Positions 1 to 7,822 of a stretch of 13,525 bases of DNA are shown one piece after another (positions within the stretch are counted from its first letter, which is position 1; the number at the start of each line of letters is the position of its first letter). Both the position numbers and the translations under genes were made by a program. The notes under the pieces were generated by a model that saw only the letters and a list, made by a program, of their open reading frames with translations, did no database searches and had not been told where the DNA came from. Source of the DNA: DASUNQ01 sp044866775 (GTDB taxonomy: Bacteria > Acidobacteriota > Thermoanaerobaculia > Multivoradales > UBA5704); assembly GCA_044866775.1 (NCBI GenBank), contig JBIOUG010000112.1, forward strand, positions 1-13,525, given 5' to 3'.

Positions 1-609
1 GCGGTCGAGAGCGGCTTCGCCGTCACCGCGCTCCATCACCACTTCGCGCGCGACCGCCCGAAGGTGGCGTTCATGCACGTCCACGGCGCGGGGCCGCTCG
101 CGGAGCTGGCGCGCGGCGTGCGCGCGACGCTCGATGCCGTGCGGCGCGAGCGGGGCGGCGGCGCGGCCGGCGGCCCGGGGAGCGTCGAGAGCACCTTCGA
201 CCCGCGCACCATCGACCGCATCCTCGATTTGCGCGACGACCAGCGCGGCACCTCGCAGGGGGGCGTCTACAAGGTGACGCTCGGGCGCCCTGACGTCCGC
301 CTCGTCCACCACGGCGTCGAAGTGAGCAGCTTCCTCGGCTTCAACACCTGGATGGCCTTCCAGGGGACGGCCGAGCGGGCGGCGGTCGCCGGCGACTTCG
401 CGATGCTCGAGCCGGAGGTGGCGCCGGTCATCGCGGCCCTCATCAGCCACGGCCTCGAGGTCGTGGCCGTCCACAATCACATGGTCGGCGAGGAGCCGCG
501 GATCGTCTTCCTCCACTTCTGGGGCGTGGGTCCGGTGGAGGCGCTGGCGCGCGCTCTCAAAGCCGGCCTCGACCGCCTCGGATCGGTGAAGAGCGTCACG
601 CCTTCTTGA
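1..609 (+). CDS. DUF1259 (LppY/LpqO-type) protein, 5'-truncated
   Basis: The reading frame is open from base 1, so the gene starts left of the window; 202 C-terminal residues are visible. I recognise the DUF1259 family, which includes the mycobacterial lipoproteins LppY and LpqO; its biochemical function is not established. The family shows an internal duplication, and both copies of its signature appear here: ALHHHFARDRPKVAFMHVHG near bases 28-87 and AVHNHMVGEEPRIVFLHFWG near bases 466-525. Each has an H-x-H pair followed by a Phe/Met-His strand, which suggests a paired metal or small-ligand site (inference). A GTG at 64 could start a shorter product, but the frame upstream continues the conserved motif, so I reject it. 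The 3' end overlaps the opposing ChrB-like gene by 14 bp. Membrane anchoring cannot be judged because the N-terminus is missing. Confidence 0.85.
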   Translation, partial: AVESGFAVTALHHHFARDRPKVAFMHVHGAGPLAELARGVRATLDAVRRERGGGAAGGPGSVESTFDPRTIDRILDLRDDQRGTSQGGVYKVTLGRPDVRLVHHGVEVSSFLGFNTWMAFQGTAERAAVAGDFAMLEPEVAPVIAALISHGLEVVAVHNHMVGEEPRIVFLHFWGVGPVEALARALKAGLDRLGSVKSVTPS

Positions 610-1063
610 ACAGCCCGTCCGGCAGTCCGCGCCGGACCATCTCGCGGCAGTAGGCGTAGAGGGCGTCGTAGACGATCCACTCGGCACGGTTGATCGCCTG
701 GTCGTCGGCGAGGCCGAGGTGACGGAAGCCCTCGGCGATCGCCTCGAGGCCGGGGCCCTCCGGCTGCCGCCAGAGGGAGTTGTCGGTGTCCGCGCCGTTG
801 ACGATCTTGCCGAGAAGCGCCAGCGCCGGATCGCCGGTCAACGCGTACTTCCGCAAGATCGCCTCGAAGGAGCACTCGCCGCCGTGGTGCCCCAGCTCGA
901 CGCCGGGGGCGTCGTAGGGGATGGCGCCTTCGCGCTCGGCGACCTCCATCACCCGGTCCGCGGCGACGAAGTGGAACTCGGCCGCAGGGTCCACGAACTT
1001 GCGGATCAGCCAGGGGCAGGCGACGCGGTCGACCTTGACGCGCTCGCGGGTGACCCATTTCAT
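596..1063 (-). CDS. Chromate resistance protein, ChrB C-terminal-type domain, stand-alone
   Basis: The product is 155 residues and matches the ChrB/chromate-resistance domain along its length: it opens with MKWVTRERVKVDRVACPWLI, followed by GAIPYDAPGVELGHHGGECS around residues 46-65. His59, His60, Cys64 and Glu67 cluster in the most conserved stretch and may bind metal; Cys16 is also conserved in my recollection of the family. Full ChrB regulators are about twice this length, with a separate N-terminal part, so this is the domain-only form. Its role here (chromate sensing, reduction or something else) is not shown by sequence. I chose the ATG at 1063 because MKWVTRER is the usual family start; the frame stays open to an ATG at 1132, but that adds non-family residues. 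No clear Shine-Dalgarno precedes 1063, so the message may be leaderless. The gene converges on the DUF1259 gene; no chrA transporter is seen in the window. Confidence 0.85.
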   Translation of the reverse strand: MKWVTRERVKVDRVACPWLIRKFVDPAAEFHFVAADRVMEVAEREGAIPYDAPGVELGHHGGECSFEAILRKYALTGDPALALLGKIVNGADTDNSLWRQPEGPGLEAIAEGFRHLGLADDQAINRAEWIVYDALYAYCREMVRRGLPDGLFKKA

Positions 1064-1209
1064 GGCGCGCGACAGTAGCAGATGCGCGCACGCATGATGC
1101 CGCTGGAACAGTCCTCGGCGGAGCGGCCGCATGAGACTCGCCCGCCTGCTGCCGCCGGTTCCCTCGCGCCGTCGCGGCTCGGCGAGTACGCTTGACGCAG
1201 AGGAACACC
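1064..1209. promoter_or_regulatory. Divergent intergenic region between chrB-like and methyltransferase genes
   Basis: These 146 bp separate two divergently transcribed genes, so promoters for both should lie here. I see no convincing -35/-10 pair in either direction. A small inverted repeat (ATGCG, 4-nt loop, CGCAT) lies at 1082-1095, about 20 bp upstream of the chrB-like start, and could be an operator half or chance. The only strong signal is the ribosome-binding site of the methyltransferase, AGAGGA at 1199-1204. Confidence 0.35.
1199..1204 (+). promoter_or_regulatory. Ribosome-binding site AGAGGA that fixes the methyltransferase start
   Basis: AGAGGA lies 5 nt before the ATG at 1210. 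A TTG at 1192 in the same frame would put this site inside the coding region, so 1210 is preferred as the start. Confidence 0.6.
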
Positions 1210-1866
1210 ATGTCCTGCACCGCCGGCTACATCCCCGCGCTCCGATTCCACGGCCTCACGCGCCTCTACGATCCACTCATCCGCCTCGTGCTGCGCGAGG
1301 AGCGCTTCAAGCGGAAGCTAGTCGAACGGGCTGCTATCCGGCCCGGCCACCGCGTCCTCGACCTCGGCTGCGGCACCGGCACGCTGACCCTGCTGATCGC
1401 GGGCGCTGCGTCCGGCGTGAACGTGGTCGGGCTCGATCGCGACCCCGAGATCCTCCGCCTTGCGCTGCGCAAGGCCGTGGGCGCAGGCACCCGCGTGGGC
1501 TGGGCTCTTGCCACGGCCCCGCTGCCTCCGTTCCGTCCCGGCAGCTTCGACCGCGTGCTGTCCAGCCTCCTATTTCACCATCTGACCACAGCGGAGAAGC
1601 AGCGCACGTTTGCCGCGATCCGCGCGTTGCTCACGCCCGGCGGTGAGCTCCACGTCGCCGACTGGAGCCGGGGGCACAACGTCTGGATGAGAGCCATCGC
1701 CTTCGGCGCCCGCTTCTTCGACGGCTTCGAGACGACGCGGGACAACGCCCGCGGCCGGCTCCTACCGCTCATGCAGGACGCGGGGCTGCTCGATCCACAC
1801 GAGACGCATCACGAGGCGACTCCCTTCGGCACGCTCGCGTTCTTCACGGCAAAGGCGCCGGCGTGA
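1210..1866 (+). CDS. Class I SAM-dependent methyltransferase
   Basis: The 218-residue product has a Rossmann-type methyltransferase core. Motif I is VLDLGCGTGTL at residues 49-59, the acidic end of strand 2 that binds the SAM ribose is Asp76 (GLDRDPE), the post-II/III region has SFDRVLSSLLFHHL at 112-125, and the later strand is LTPGGELHVADW at 141-152. This resembles the UbiE/type 11 methyltransferases. The N-terminal stretch with YDPLIRLVLREERFKRKLVE looks like the helical cap that contacts substrate. The substrate is unknown; quinones, lipids, small molecules and arsenic are all open. It has no cysteine set like that of ArsM: its cysteines are Cys3 and the motif I Cys54, so arsenite methylation is not supported. 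It carries somewhat more A/T-ending codons than the neighbouring pump genes. It is transcribed towards the RND block, ending 10 bp from the last pump gene, and has no obvious operon partner. Confidence 0.85.
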   Translation: MSCTAGYIPALRFHGLTRLYDPLIRLVLREERFKRKLVERAAIRPGHRVLDLGCGTGTLTLLIAGAASGVNVVGLDRDPEILRLALRKAVGAGTRVGWALATAPLPPFRPGSFDRVLSSLLFHHLTTAEKQRTFAAIRALLTPGGELHVADWSRGHNVWMRAIAFGARFFDGFETTRDNARGRLLPLMQDAGLLDPHETHHEATPFGTLAFFTAKAPA

Positions 1867-1909
1867 GGGGCGCCCGCTAGCCACCGGCCGCCGGCGGCGC
1901 CGCGCCCCT
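1866..1909. terminator. GC-rich inverted repeat between convergent genes
   Basis: AGGGGCGC at 1866-1873 is matched by its exact complement GCGCCCCT at 1902-1909. The 28-nt interior contains a second self-complementary piece, CCGGCCGCCGG (1884-1894). It sits at the junction of the methyltransferase stop and the pump's C-terminal codons, where a two-way terminator would be useful. There is no T tract on either side and the right arm lies in the pump CDS, so it may be only GC-rich chance. Confidence 0.25.
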
Positions 1910-4900
1910 GCCGTCGCGCTCCCGGCCCCAGCGCGCGAAGAGCACGGGCACCAGGACCAGGTTGAGGAACGTCGAGCTCAAGAGCCCGCCGAGGATGACC
2001 TGCGCCATGGGGCTCTGGATCTCGTTGCCCGGGCGGCCGCCGGCGAGGACCAGCGGAATGAGGGCGAGGCCGGCGGTGAGCGCGGTCATCAGCACGGGAG
2101 CGAGGCGCTCGCGCGAGCCCTGGACGACGGCGTCGGCGAGCGGCCGTCCCTCCTCGGCCATCAGATGCTGGTAGTGCGAGACCAGCAGCACGCCGTTGCG
2201 CGTGGCGATGCCGAAGAGGGTGATGAAGCCGACGAGCGAGGCGACCGACAGCACGCCGCCGCTGAGCAGCAGGGCGAACACCCCGCCCACCAGCGCCAGT
2301 GGCAGGTTGACGAGCACGATCAGGGCGTCGCGGTGGCTGCGGAAGGCGGCGAAGAGGAGGCCGTACATGCCGAGCAGCACGAGGCTCGAGAGGAGGGCGA
2401 GATTGCGCAGGCTCCGCGCCGCCTCCTCGAACTGCCCGCCGTAGGCGACGCGGTAGCCGACCGGCAGCGCGAGGCCGCCGGCGAGCGCCCGCTGCACCGC
2501 CTCGACCCGGCCGGCGAGGTCGCCGCCGCTGACGTTGGCGGTGACCATCGCCACCCGCTCGACGTTCTCCCGCCGCACCATGCCGGGCCCGAGATCGAAG
2601 CGCGGCCGGGCCACCTCGCCCAGCCGGACGGTGTTCCCGGCCGGGGTGGGGACCGGCAGGGCGTCCAGGTCTTCGCGGCGGGCACGCAGGCGCTCGGGCA
2701 GGGCGACCACCACCCGCGCCGCGATCCCCTCGTGCAGCACCTCGCCGGCCTCGGTCCCCTGGAAGAGCGCCTCGATGGTGCGCGAGAGCGACCCCGGCGT
2801 CAGGCCGTGCAGGGTCATCGCCGGCCGGTCGTACTCGATCGCCAGCTCCGGCACGCTCGCCTGCTCCTGGTTCGAGACGTCGACGATCCCCGGCACCGCG
2901 CGCATCAGCGCCTCGGCGCGCGCCGCCAGCCGCCGCAGCACCGCCAGGTCGGGGCCGAAGAGCTTGACCGCCAGGTTCGTCTTGCTGCCGGAGATCATGT
3001 GGTCGATGCGGTGGCTGATCGGCTGGCCGAACGTGACGCTCACGCCCGGGATCGTCGCCACCGCCCGGCGCATCGCGCCGAGCAGCTCGTCCTTCGGCCG
3101 TCCCTCCCGCAGCACGACCTCCATCTCCGAGGCATTGACTCCCTGCACGTGCTCGTCGCGCTCGGCGCGGCCGGTGCGGCGGCTGGTCGAGACGACCTCC
3201 GGGAAGTCCAGCAGCGCCCGCTCGACCTGGCGCCCCAGGGCGTCCCCTTCCTCGAGGGTGATGCCCGGCGGACTCACGACCGAGACCGTGAGCGCCCCCT
3301 CGTTGAAGGCGGGCAGGAAGCTCCGCCCGAGAAACGGCAGGACGGCGAGCGCCGCGGCCGAGACCAGGACGGCACCCCACAGCACCGCCCGCCGGTGGCT
3401 GAGCGACCAGTCGAGGGCCGGCCGGTAGAGCCGGTGGAAGGTGCGGAGCAGCCAGGGCTCGGGGCGCTCGAGGACCCGCGACCCCGGCAGCAGGAGGGCG
3501 CAGAGGACCGGCGTCACGGTGAGCGAGACCAGGAGCGAGGCGGCGAGCGCCGCCACGTAGGAGAGGCCCAGCGGACGGAGGAGCCGGCCCTCGATGCCCG
3601 GCAGCACGAAGAGTGGGAGGAAGACGAGGACGATGATGAGCGTCGCGAAGAAGATCGCTCCCCGCACTTCCGAGGAGGCGCGGAAGATCACCTCGAGCGG
3701 GCGCCGGCGCTCCTCCTCCGGCCGCGCCCGCTCCTGGCGCAGGCGCCGGAAGACGTTCTCGACGCCGATGATGGCGTCGTCGACCAAGGCGCCGATGGCG
3801 ATGGTGAGCCCCCCCAAGGTCATCGTGTTGACGCTCTGGCCGAAGGCGGCCAAGACCAGCAGGCCGGCCACGACCGAGAGCGGGATCGCGAGCGCCGAGA
3901 TGAGCGTCGCCCGCAGGTTGCCGAGGAAGAGGAACAGCACCACGACGACCAGAATGGCGCCGTCGCGCAGCGCCACGGTGACGTTGTGGATCGCGACCTC
4001 GATGAAGTCGGCCTGGCGGAAGTTCTCGCTCTCGATCGTGACGCCGCGCGGCAGGGTCTTGGCGAGCTCGGCGAGCAAGGCGTCGATCCGCCGGGTGAGC
4101 TCCAGGGTGTTGGCGTCCGGCTGCTTCTGGATCGACAGGACGACGGCGGGCTTGGTGCGATAGGCGGCGGTGCCGCGCTTGGGTTCCGGCGCCTCGGCGA
4201 CTGCCGCGAGGTCTCCGACGGTCACCGGCACGCCCTCCTCCAGCCGGACGACGACGGTAGCCAGGTCCGCCGCGCCGCGCGCCCGCCCGAGGCCGCGCAC
4301 CAGGTACTCCTGGCCGCGGTCGACGTGGAAGCCGGCGGCCGGGCTGCTGCTGCCCTCGGAGAGCGCTGCCGCCAGCTCGTCCACCGTCACGCCGTGGCGG
4401 GCGAGGGCGAGCGGGTCGGCCTCGACGCGGAACTGCCGCACGTCGCCGCCGATCGGCACCGCCTGCGAGATGCCGGGGATGCCGAGCAGCGCCCGCCGCA
4501 CCGTCGTCTCGGCCAGGTGGCGCAGGTCCATGGGCGAGAGGGTGTCCGCGGTCATGGCGAGGAAGGTGATCTCCCCCATGACCGAGCTGACGGGCCCGAG
4601 CTGCGGCGCGTCCACCGCCGCCGGCAGCGCCACCCCTTGCAGCCGCTCCGAGACCACCTGGCGGGCCCGGTATACGTCCTCGCCCCAGTCGAACTCCACC
4701 CAGACGACCGAGATGCCGGCTGCCGACACCGAGCGCACGCGGCGCACGCCGGAGGCGCCGTTGAGCACCGACTCGACCGGGAAGGTGACCTGTAGCTCCA
4801 CTTCCTCCGGCGCCATGCCCCGCGCCTCGGTGACCACGGTCACCGCCGGGGCGCTGACGTCGGGGAAGACGTCGAGCGGCAGGCGGGCGGCGTAGAGGGA

Positions 4901-4981
4901 GCCCAGGACAAGGAGGAGCCCGGCAGCGAGCAGCACCAGGCCGGGGTAGCGGAGGGAGAAGCGGATGACGGCGTTGAGCAT
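1877..4981 (-). CDS. Heavy-metal-efflux type RND pump (CusA/CzcA family), set 2
   Basis: The 1034-residue product has the normal length and layout of an RND pump: TM1 at about residues 11-30, a periplasmic porter loop to about 335, TM2-6 at about 340-500, a second porter loop to about 860 and TM8-12 at about 860-1015. The start RLPLDVFPDVSAPAVTVVTE is typical of metal-efflux (HME) RND proteins. The TM4 proton-relay segment at 391-410 reads GLTIAIGALVDDAIIGVENV; Asp401 and Glu408 align with CzcA D408 and E415, while Ala395 replaces CzcA D402. CusA also has Ala there, but has VDAA rather than VDDA. The second loop holds SHRIDHMISGSKTNLAVKLF (656-675), with Met662 the only Met close to a CusA Met site, so the Cu/Ag methionine ladder is not clearly present. 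Substrate therefore stays open. GGGAG lies 7 nt before the ATG, directly after the adaptor stop 10 bp upstream. It is the last gene of its operon. Confidence 0.93.
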   Translation of the reverse strand: MLNAVIRFSLRYPGLVLLAAGLLLVLGSLYAARLPLDVFPDVSAPAVTVVTEARGMAPEEVELQVTFPVESVLNGASGVRRVRSVSAAGISVVWVEFDWGEDVYRARQVVSERLQGVALPAAVDAPQLGPVSSVMGEITFLAMTADTLSPMDLRHLAETTVRRALLGIPGISQAVPIGGDVRQFRVEADPLALARHGVTVDELAAALSEGSSSPAAGFHVDRGQEYLVRGLGRARGAADLATVVVRLEEGVPVTVGDLAAVAEAPEPKRGTAAYRTKPAVVLSIQKQPDANTLELTRRIDALLAELAKTLPRGVTIESENFRQADFIEVAIHNVTVALRDGAILVVVVLFLFLGNLRATLISALAIPLSVVAGLLVLAAFGQSVNTMTLGGLTIAIGALVDDAIIGVENVFRRLRQERARPEEERRRPLEVIFRASSEVRGAIFFATLIIVLVFLPLFVLPGIEGRLLRPLGLSYVAALAASLLVSLTVTPVLCALLLPGSRVLERPEPWLLRTFHRLYRPALDWSLSHRRAVLWGAVLVSAAALAVLPFLGRSFLPAFNEGALTVSVVSPPGITLEEGDALGRQVERALLDFPEVVSTSRRTGRAERDEHVQGVNASEMEVVLREGRPKDELLGAMRRAVATIPGVSVTFGQPISHRIDHMISGSKTNLAVKLFGPDLAVLRRLAARAEALMRAVPGIVDVSNQEQASVPELAIEYDRPAMTLHGLTPGSLSRTIEALFQGTEAGEVLHEGIAARVVVALPERLRARREDLDALPVPTPAGNTVRLGEVARPRFDLGPGMVRRENVERVAMVTANVSGGDLAGRVEAVQRALAGGLALPVGYRVAYGGQFEEAARSLRNLALLSSLVLLGMYGLLFAAFRSHRDALIVLVNLPLALVGGVFALLLSGGVLSVASLVGFITLFGIATRNGVLLVSHYQHLMAEEGRPLADAVVQGSRERLAPVLMTALTAGLALIPLVLAGGRPGNEIQSPMAQVILGGLLSSTFLNLVLVPVLFARWGRERDGRGAAPPAAGG

Positions 4982-4991
4982 GGGCGGCTCC

Positions 4992-6569
4992 CTAGTGGAC
5001 GTGCCCTTCGACGGCGCCGGCGCCGAGCAGCTCGCTGCGCCGGATCGCGTTGCCGCCGCGGATGACCACCCGCTCCCCGGGGGCGATCCCGCGCACCAGG
5101 GCGTACGGCCCCTGGCGGACCTCCACCTCGACCTCGCGCCGGTCGAAGCTCTCCCCCGCGAGCTGCACGTAGACCACCTCGACCCCGGCGTCGTCGATCA
5201 GCGCCGCGGCGGGGAGGACCACGCCGCGCACCTCCTCGGGCAGCAGCACTTCCACCTCGACGCGGCTGCCGAGCCGCAGCACGTCCACCCCGCGGTCCAC
5301 TTCGAGCACCACCGGCACGGTGCCGGTGGCGCCGGAGACGGATGGTGACCGCGCCACCAGCCGCACCTGCGGCGCCGGCACGGGGAAGGGCTCCTCGCCG
5401 GCCCAGCGGCGGACGTGGAGACCGGCAGGCGGCGCCACCAGCGCCGCCGCCTGCCGCGGCTGGAGCGCCAGCTCGAGCCACACCGGGGCCGGCCGCACCA
5501 GCCGCGCGAGGGGGGAGCCGGCGGTCACGAACTGCCCCGGCCCCACCGTCACCTCCGCCACCCGGCCTGCGATCGGCGCGGTGACGAGGAAGCTCTCCGG
5601 CCCCGCCCCGCGACCGCGCAGCGCCGCCGCGGCGGCCCGCTCGCTCTGCGCCGCGCGGAGGCGGCTCGTGAGCACGGCGACGCGGGTCTCGGCCTCCTCG
5701 ACCTCGCGCCGGCTGGCGGCCTCGACCGCGGCCAGCTCGCGCAACCGCTCGTGCCGCGCCCGCGCCGCGGCGAGCTCCGCCGCGACCTCCTGCACCTCGG
5801 CCTCGAGCGAGCCCAGGCTCTTCCCCTCCGTGACCTTGGGGACCAGGGTGAAGACCGGCGCCCCGCGCCGCACGTCCCGGCCGACGTGCGGCCAGGCGGC
5901 GGCGGTGACGCGGCCGTCGATCGGCGCGGTGAGCGTCGCCTCGCCGCCGGCCGGCGGGACGACGCGCGCCGGGGCGCGGAGGCTCCGCCGCAGGGCGCCG
6001 CTGACGGCCCAGGCGGTCGCAAACTCCGTCCGCCACTGCTGCTCCTTGAGGAAGCCGACCGGCTGGCCGGCGGGCGCGGCCGGCGGCGCCGAGGGAGGAG
6101 GCGCGATCGCTCCGCCCGGATGCTCGGCGCTCCCGACCCGCACCCGGCCGGCGTCGACGTCCTCGACCCGGCCGCCGGTCTCGACGCGGAAGAGCAGCGC
6201 GAACTCTCCCTGCCGTGCCGGGCGGAAGGGCACCCGGAAAATGCCGGCGCGGAGCGGCCGGTCGGCGCGGAACCGCTCCTCGCTGCCGGCGGCGTCGCGC
6301 AGGATGCCGGTCACCGCCCCGCGGTCGAGCGGCGAGAAGTCGGCGAGCACCGTCAAGTGGGCGTGCGAGGGCGCCTCGCGGCCGGCGACCAGCGGCTCGG
6401 TCTCGGCGAACAGCTCGTAGCTCGCGCTCCAGGCGGTGACCGCCCAGGGATCGGGCTCGCCGCCGGCCGCCTCGCCACCGAGCGCGGCCTCGCCGTCGCG
6501 CGGCGCCTCACGGCAGGCGGGGAGCATGGCGAGGAGCGACAGGAGGAGGTAGAGGGCGATCCGGTTCAT
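4992..6569 (-). CDS. RND periplasmic adaptor (membrane fusion) lipoprotein with extra N-terminal domain, set 2
   Basis: The 525-residue product should link the set 2 pump to its OMF in the periplasm. A signal peptide (MNRIALYLLLSLLAMLPAC) ends in a lipobox-like LPAC, making Cys19 the likely lipidated residue. Residues about 41-150 form a strand-rich region (for example SHAHLTVLADFSPLDRGAVT) not found in minimal adaptors; similar extensions occur in some CzcB/CusB-like proteins. A Pro/Ala linker (156-170) follows. FLKEQQWRTEFATA at 173-186 opens the adaptor core: a first lipoyl half, TAPIDGRVTAAAWPHVGRDV, near 214-233; an alpha-helical, Ala/Glu/Arg-rich coiled-coil hairpin at 252-316; the second lipoyl half, TAPIAGRVAEVTVGPGQFV, at 330-348; then beta-barrel and membrane-proximal domains. 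The C-terminus is EGHVH. Its ATG overlaps the OMF stop by 4 bp (ATGA) with GGAG 7-10 nt upstream, indicating translational coupling. Confidence 0.92.
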   Translation of the reverse strand: MNRIALYLLLSLLAMLPACREAPRDGEAALGGEAAGGEPDPWAVTAWSASYELFAETEPLVAGREAPSHAHLTVLADFSPLDRGAVTGILRDAAGSEERFRADRPLRAGIFRVPFRPARQGEFALLFRVETGGRVEDVDAGRVRVGSAEHPGGAIAPPPSAPPAAPAGQPVGFLKEQQWRTEFATAWAVSGALRRSLRAPARVVPPAGGEATLTAPIDGRVTAAAWPHVGRDVRRGAPVFTLVPKVTEGKSLGSLEAEVQEVAAELAAARARHERLRELAAVEAASRREVEEAETRVAVLTSRLRAAQSERAAAAALRGRGAGPESFLVTAPIAGRVAEVTVGPGQFVTAGSPLARLVRPAPVWLELALQPRQAAALVAPPAGLHVRRWAGEEPFPVPAPQVRLVARSPSVSGATGTVPVVLEVDRGVDVLRLGSRVEVEVLLPEEVRGVVLPAAALIDDAGVEVVYVQLAGESFDRREVEVEVRQGPYALVRGIAPGERVVIRGGNAIRRSELLGAGAVEGHVH

Positions 6570-7786
6570 GGCTGGTCTCCAGCGGCCGGGGCCAGCGGCA
6601 GCGGCCGGCCGGCGGCGGCTTCCAGGGCGCGGTGGGCCGCCAAAGCGGCGGCGCGCAGCTCACGGGCGGTGGTCCGCGCGGCGGCGGCGGCGCGGAGCGC
6701 GTCGAGCAGGTCGGTGACGCCGCTCTCGCCGAGCCGGAAGGCGGCCTCGGCACCGGCCTCGACCGCGCCGGCGGCGCCGGCCGCCGCGGCCGCCTGCACG
6801 GCCTCGCGCGCCAAGCGCTCGTAGGCGGCCAGGGCCCCGGCGCGCTCGGCCGCGGCGCGGCGCGTGGCGAGCGCGAGCTCGGCCCGCGCGGCCGCGAGGC
6901 GCGCCTCGGCCTCCAGGCGGTCGGCCTGGCGGCGATCGAAGAGCGGCAGCGTCCAGACGGCGGAGACGACCGGCCCGGACGCTTCGCCGGCCCGCTGCTC
7001 CTCGATCCGCTTCCAGCCCAGCCCCAGCTCCGGCGCCTCGAACACCCGCCCGGCCAGGCGCCGCAGCGTCTCGGCGCGCTCGGCCTCCAGCCGCCGCGCC
7101 TCGACCGCGGGCGGCGCGGCGGCGAGAACGAGTGCGCCGGGGATCGGTGGTGGCTGCGGCAGCGCCGGCCGCGCGCCGGCGGAGAGCTCGGGCGCCCAGG
7201 CTGTGACCTCGGCGCGCCAGCGCGCCAGCTCCGCTTCGGCGAGCCCGAGGTCGGCCTGCGCCTCGGCTTCCTCGAGCGCCAGGCGGCGGGCGGCGAGGCC
7301 CGGCACCTCGCCGGCCTCGGCCCGCCGCCGCTCTCGCGCCGCGAGCTGGCCGACGCGCCCGAGCCGCGCCGCGGCCAGGTCGCGGCGCTCGGCGGCGAGC
7401 GCCCAGCCGGCATACGCCTCGCGCAGCACGAGGCGCAGCCGCAGGCGCTCTACATCCAGGCGGCGCTCGGCGGCGGCGAGCCCGTGCTCGGCCGCTTCCC
7501 GCCGCAGGGCCCGGCGGCCGCCGATCGGCGGCGTCCAGGTGAGGGCCGCGATCGTCTCGCGGGCGGCGCCGTCCGGCGCCTCGCGCGCGACCTCCAGGCC
7601 AGGATTGGCGAGCAGACCGGCGCGCAGCTGCTCGGCCTGGGCGCGTGCGCGCTCCTCGGCGAGGATGGCGAGGGCGGGTCCTTCCGCGACGGCCGCGAGG
7701 AAGGACTCTTCGGTCAATGTCGGCTCCTGCGCTCGCAGCTCGGCGGCGAGCAGCAGTCCGAGCACCACGCAACGTGCGTGTCTCAT
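6566..7786 (-). CDS. TolC-like outer membrane factor, set 2
   Basis: The 406-residue product is the predicted outer-membrane channel of set 2. A signal peptide covers residues 1-19 with likely cleavage after ELRA. The rest is two similar halves of long Ala/Arg/Glu-rich helices with short strand segments (for example TIAALTWTPPIGGRRALR and VVSAVWTLPLFDRRQADR), the classic OEP/TolC repeat, where each half gives a helical hairpin and two barrel strands. It lies at the short end of the OMF length range and helices dominate. The start at ATG 7786 is preferred over the adjacent in-frame GTG at 7787 because CGGAG then lies about 5 nt upstream rather than 2. It is the first gene of its set, after a 105-bp gap, and overlaps the adaptor start by ATGA. 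No lipobox is present, unlike many OMFs. Confidence 0.88.
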   Translation of the reverse strand: MRHARCVVLGLLLAAELRAQEPTLTEESFLAAVAEGPALAILAEERARAQAEQLRAGLLANPGLEVAREAPDGAARETIAALTWTPPIGGRRALRREAAEHGLAAAERRLDVERLRLRLVLREAYAGWALAAERRDLAAARLGRVGQLAARERRRAEAGEVPGLAARRLALEEAEAQADLGLAEAELARWRAEVTAWAPELSAGARPALPQPPPIPGALVLAAAPPAVEARRLEAERAETLRRLAGRVFEAPELGLGWKRIEEQRAGEASGPVVSAVWTLPLFDRRQADRLEAEARLAAARAELALATRRAAAERAGALAAYERLAREAVQAAAAAGAAGAVEAGAEAAFRLGESGVTDLLDALRAAAAARTTARELRAAALAAHRALEAAAGRPLPLAPAAGDQP

Positions 7787-7822
7787 CACGACTCCGATCC
7801 GAAACGAGTTGAACGGAGCCGC

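Noticed and set aside
1082..1095. ATGCG-CGCA-CGCAT inverted repeat as a regulator operator
   Set aside because: The 5-bp arms are too short to exceed chance in this composition; it is noted only within the intergenic entry.
1064..1132. Longer start of the ChrB-like gene at 1132
   Set aside because: The added residues are Arg/His-rich and not family-like; MKWVTRER is the normal beginning.
477..1251. Other open frames across the ChrB-like region on both strands
   Set aside because: They give Arg-rich, motif-free translations overlapping the clear ChrB-type and methyltransferase genes.
1210..1866. Arsenite methyltransferase (ArsM) identity for the methyltransferase
   Set aside because: The conserved ArsM cysteines are absent; apart from the motif I Cys, the only other one is Cys3 near the N-terminus.
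2165..4795. A long open plus-strand frame (876 codons) antisense to the set 2 pump
   Set aside because: It has the same character: Arg/Glu/Asp/His-rich translation without recognisable motifs, mirrored on a certain RND gene.
1877..4981. Naming the pumps cusA or czcA
   Set aside because: The relay and porter motifs match neither characterised type cleanly, so a substrate-specific symbol would overstate the evidence.
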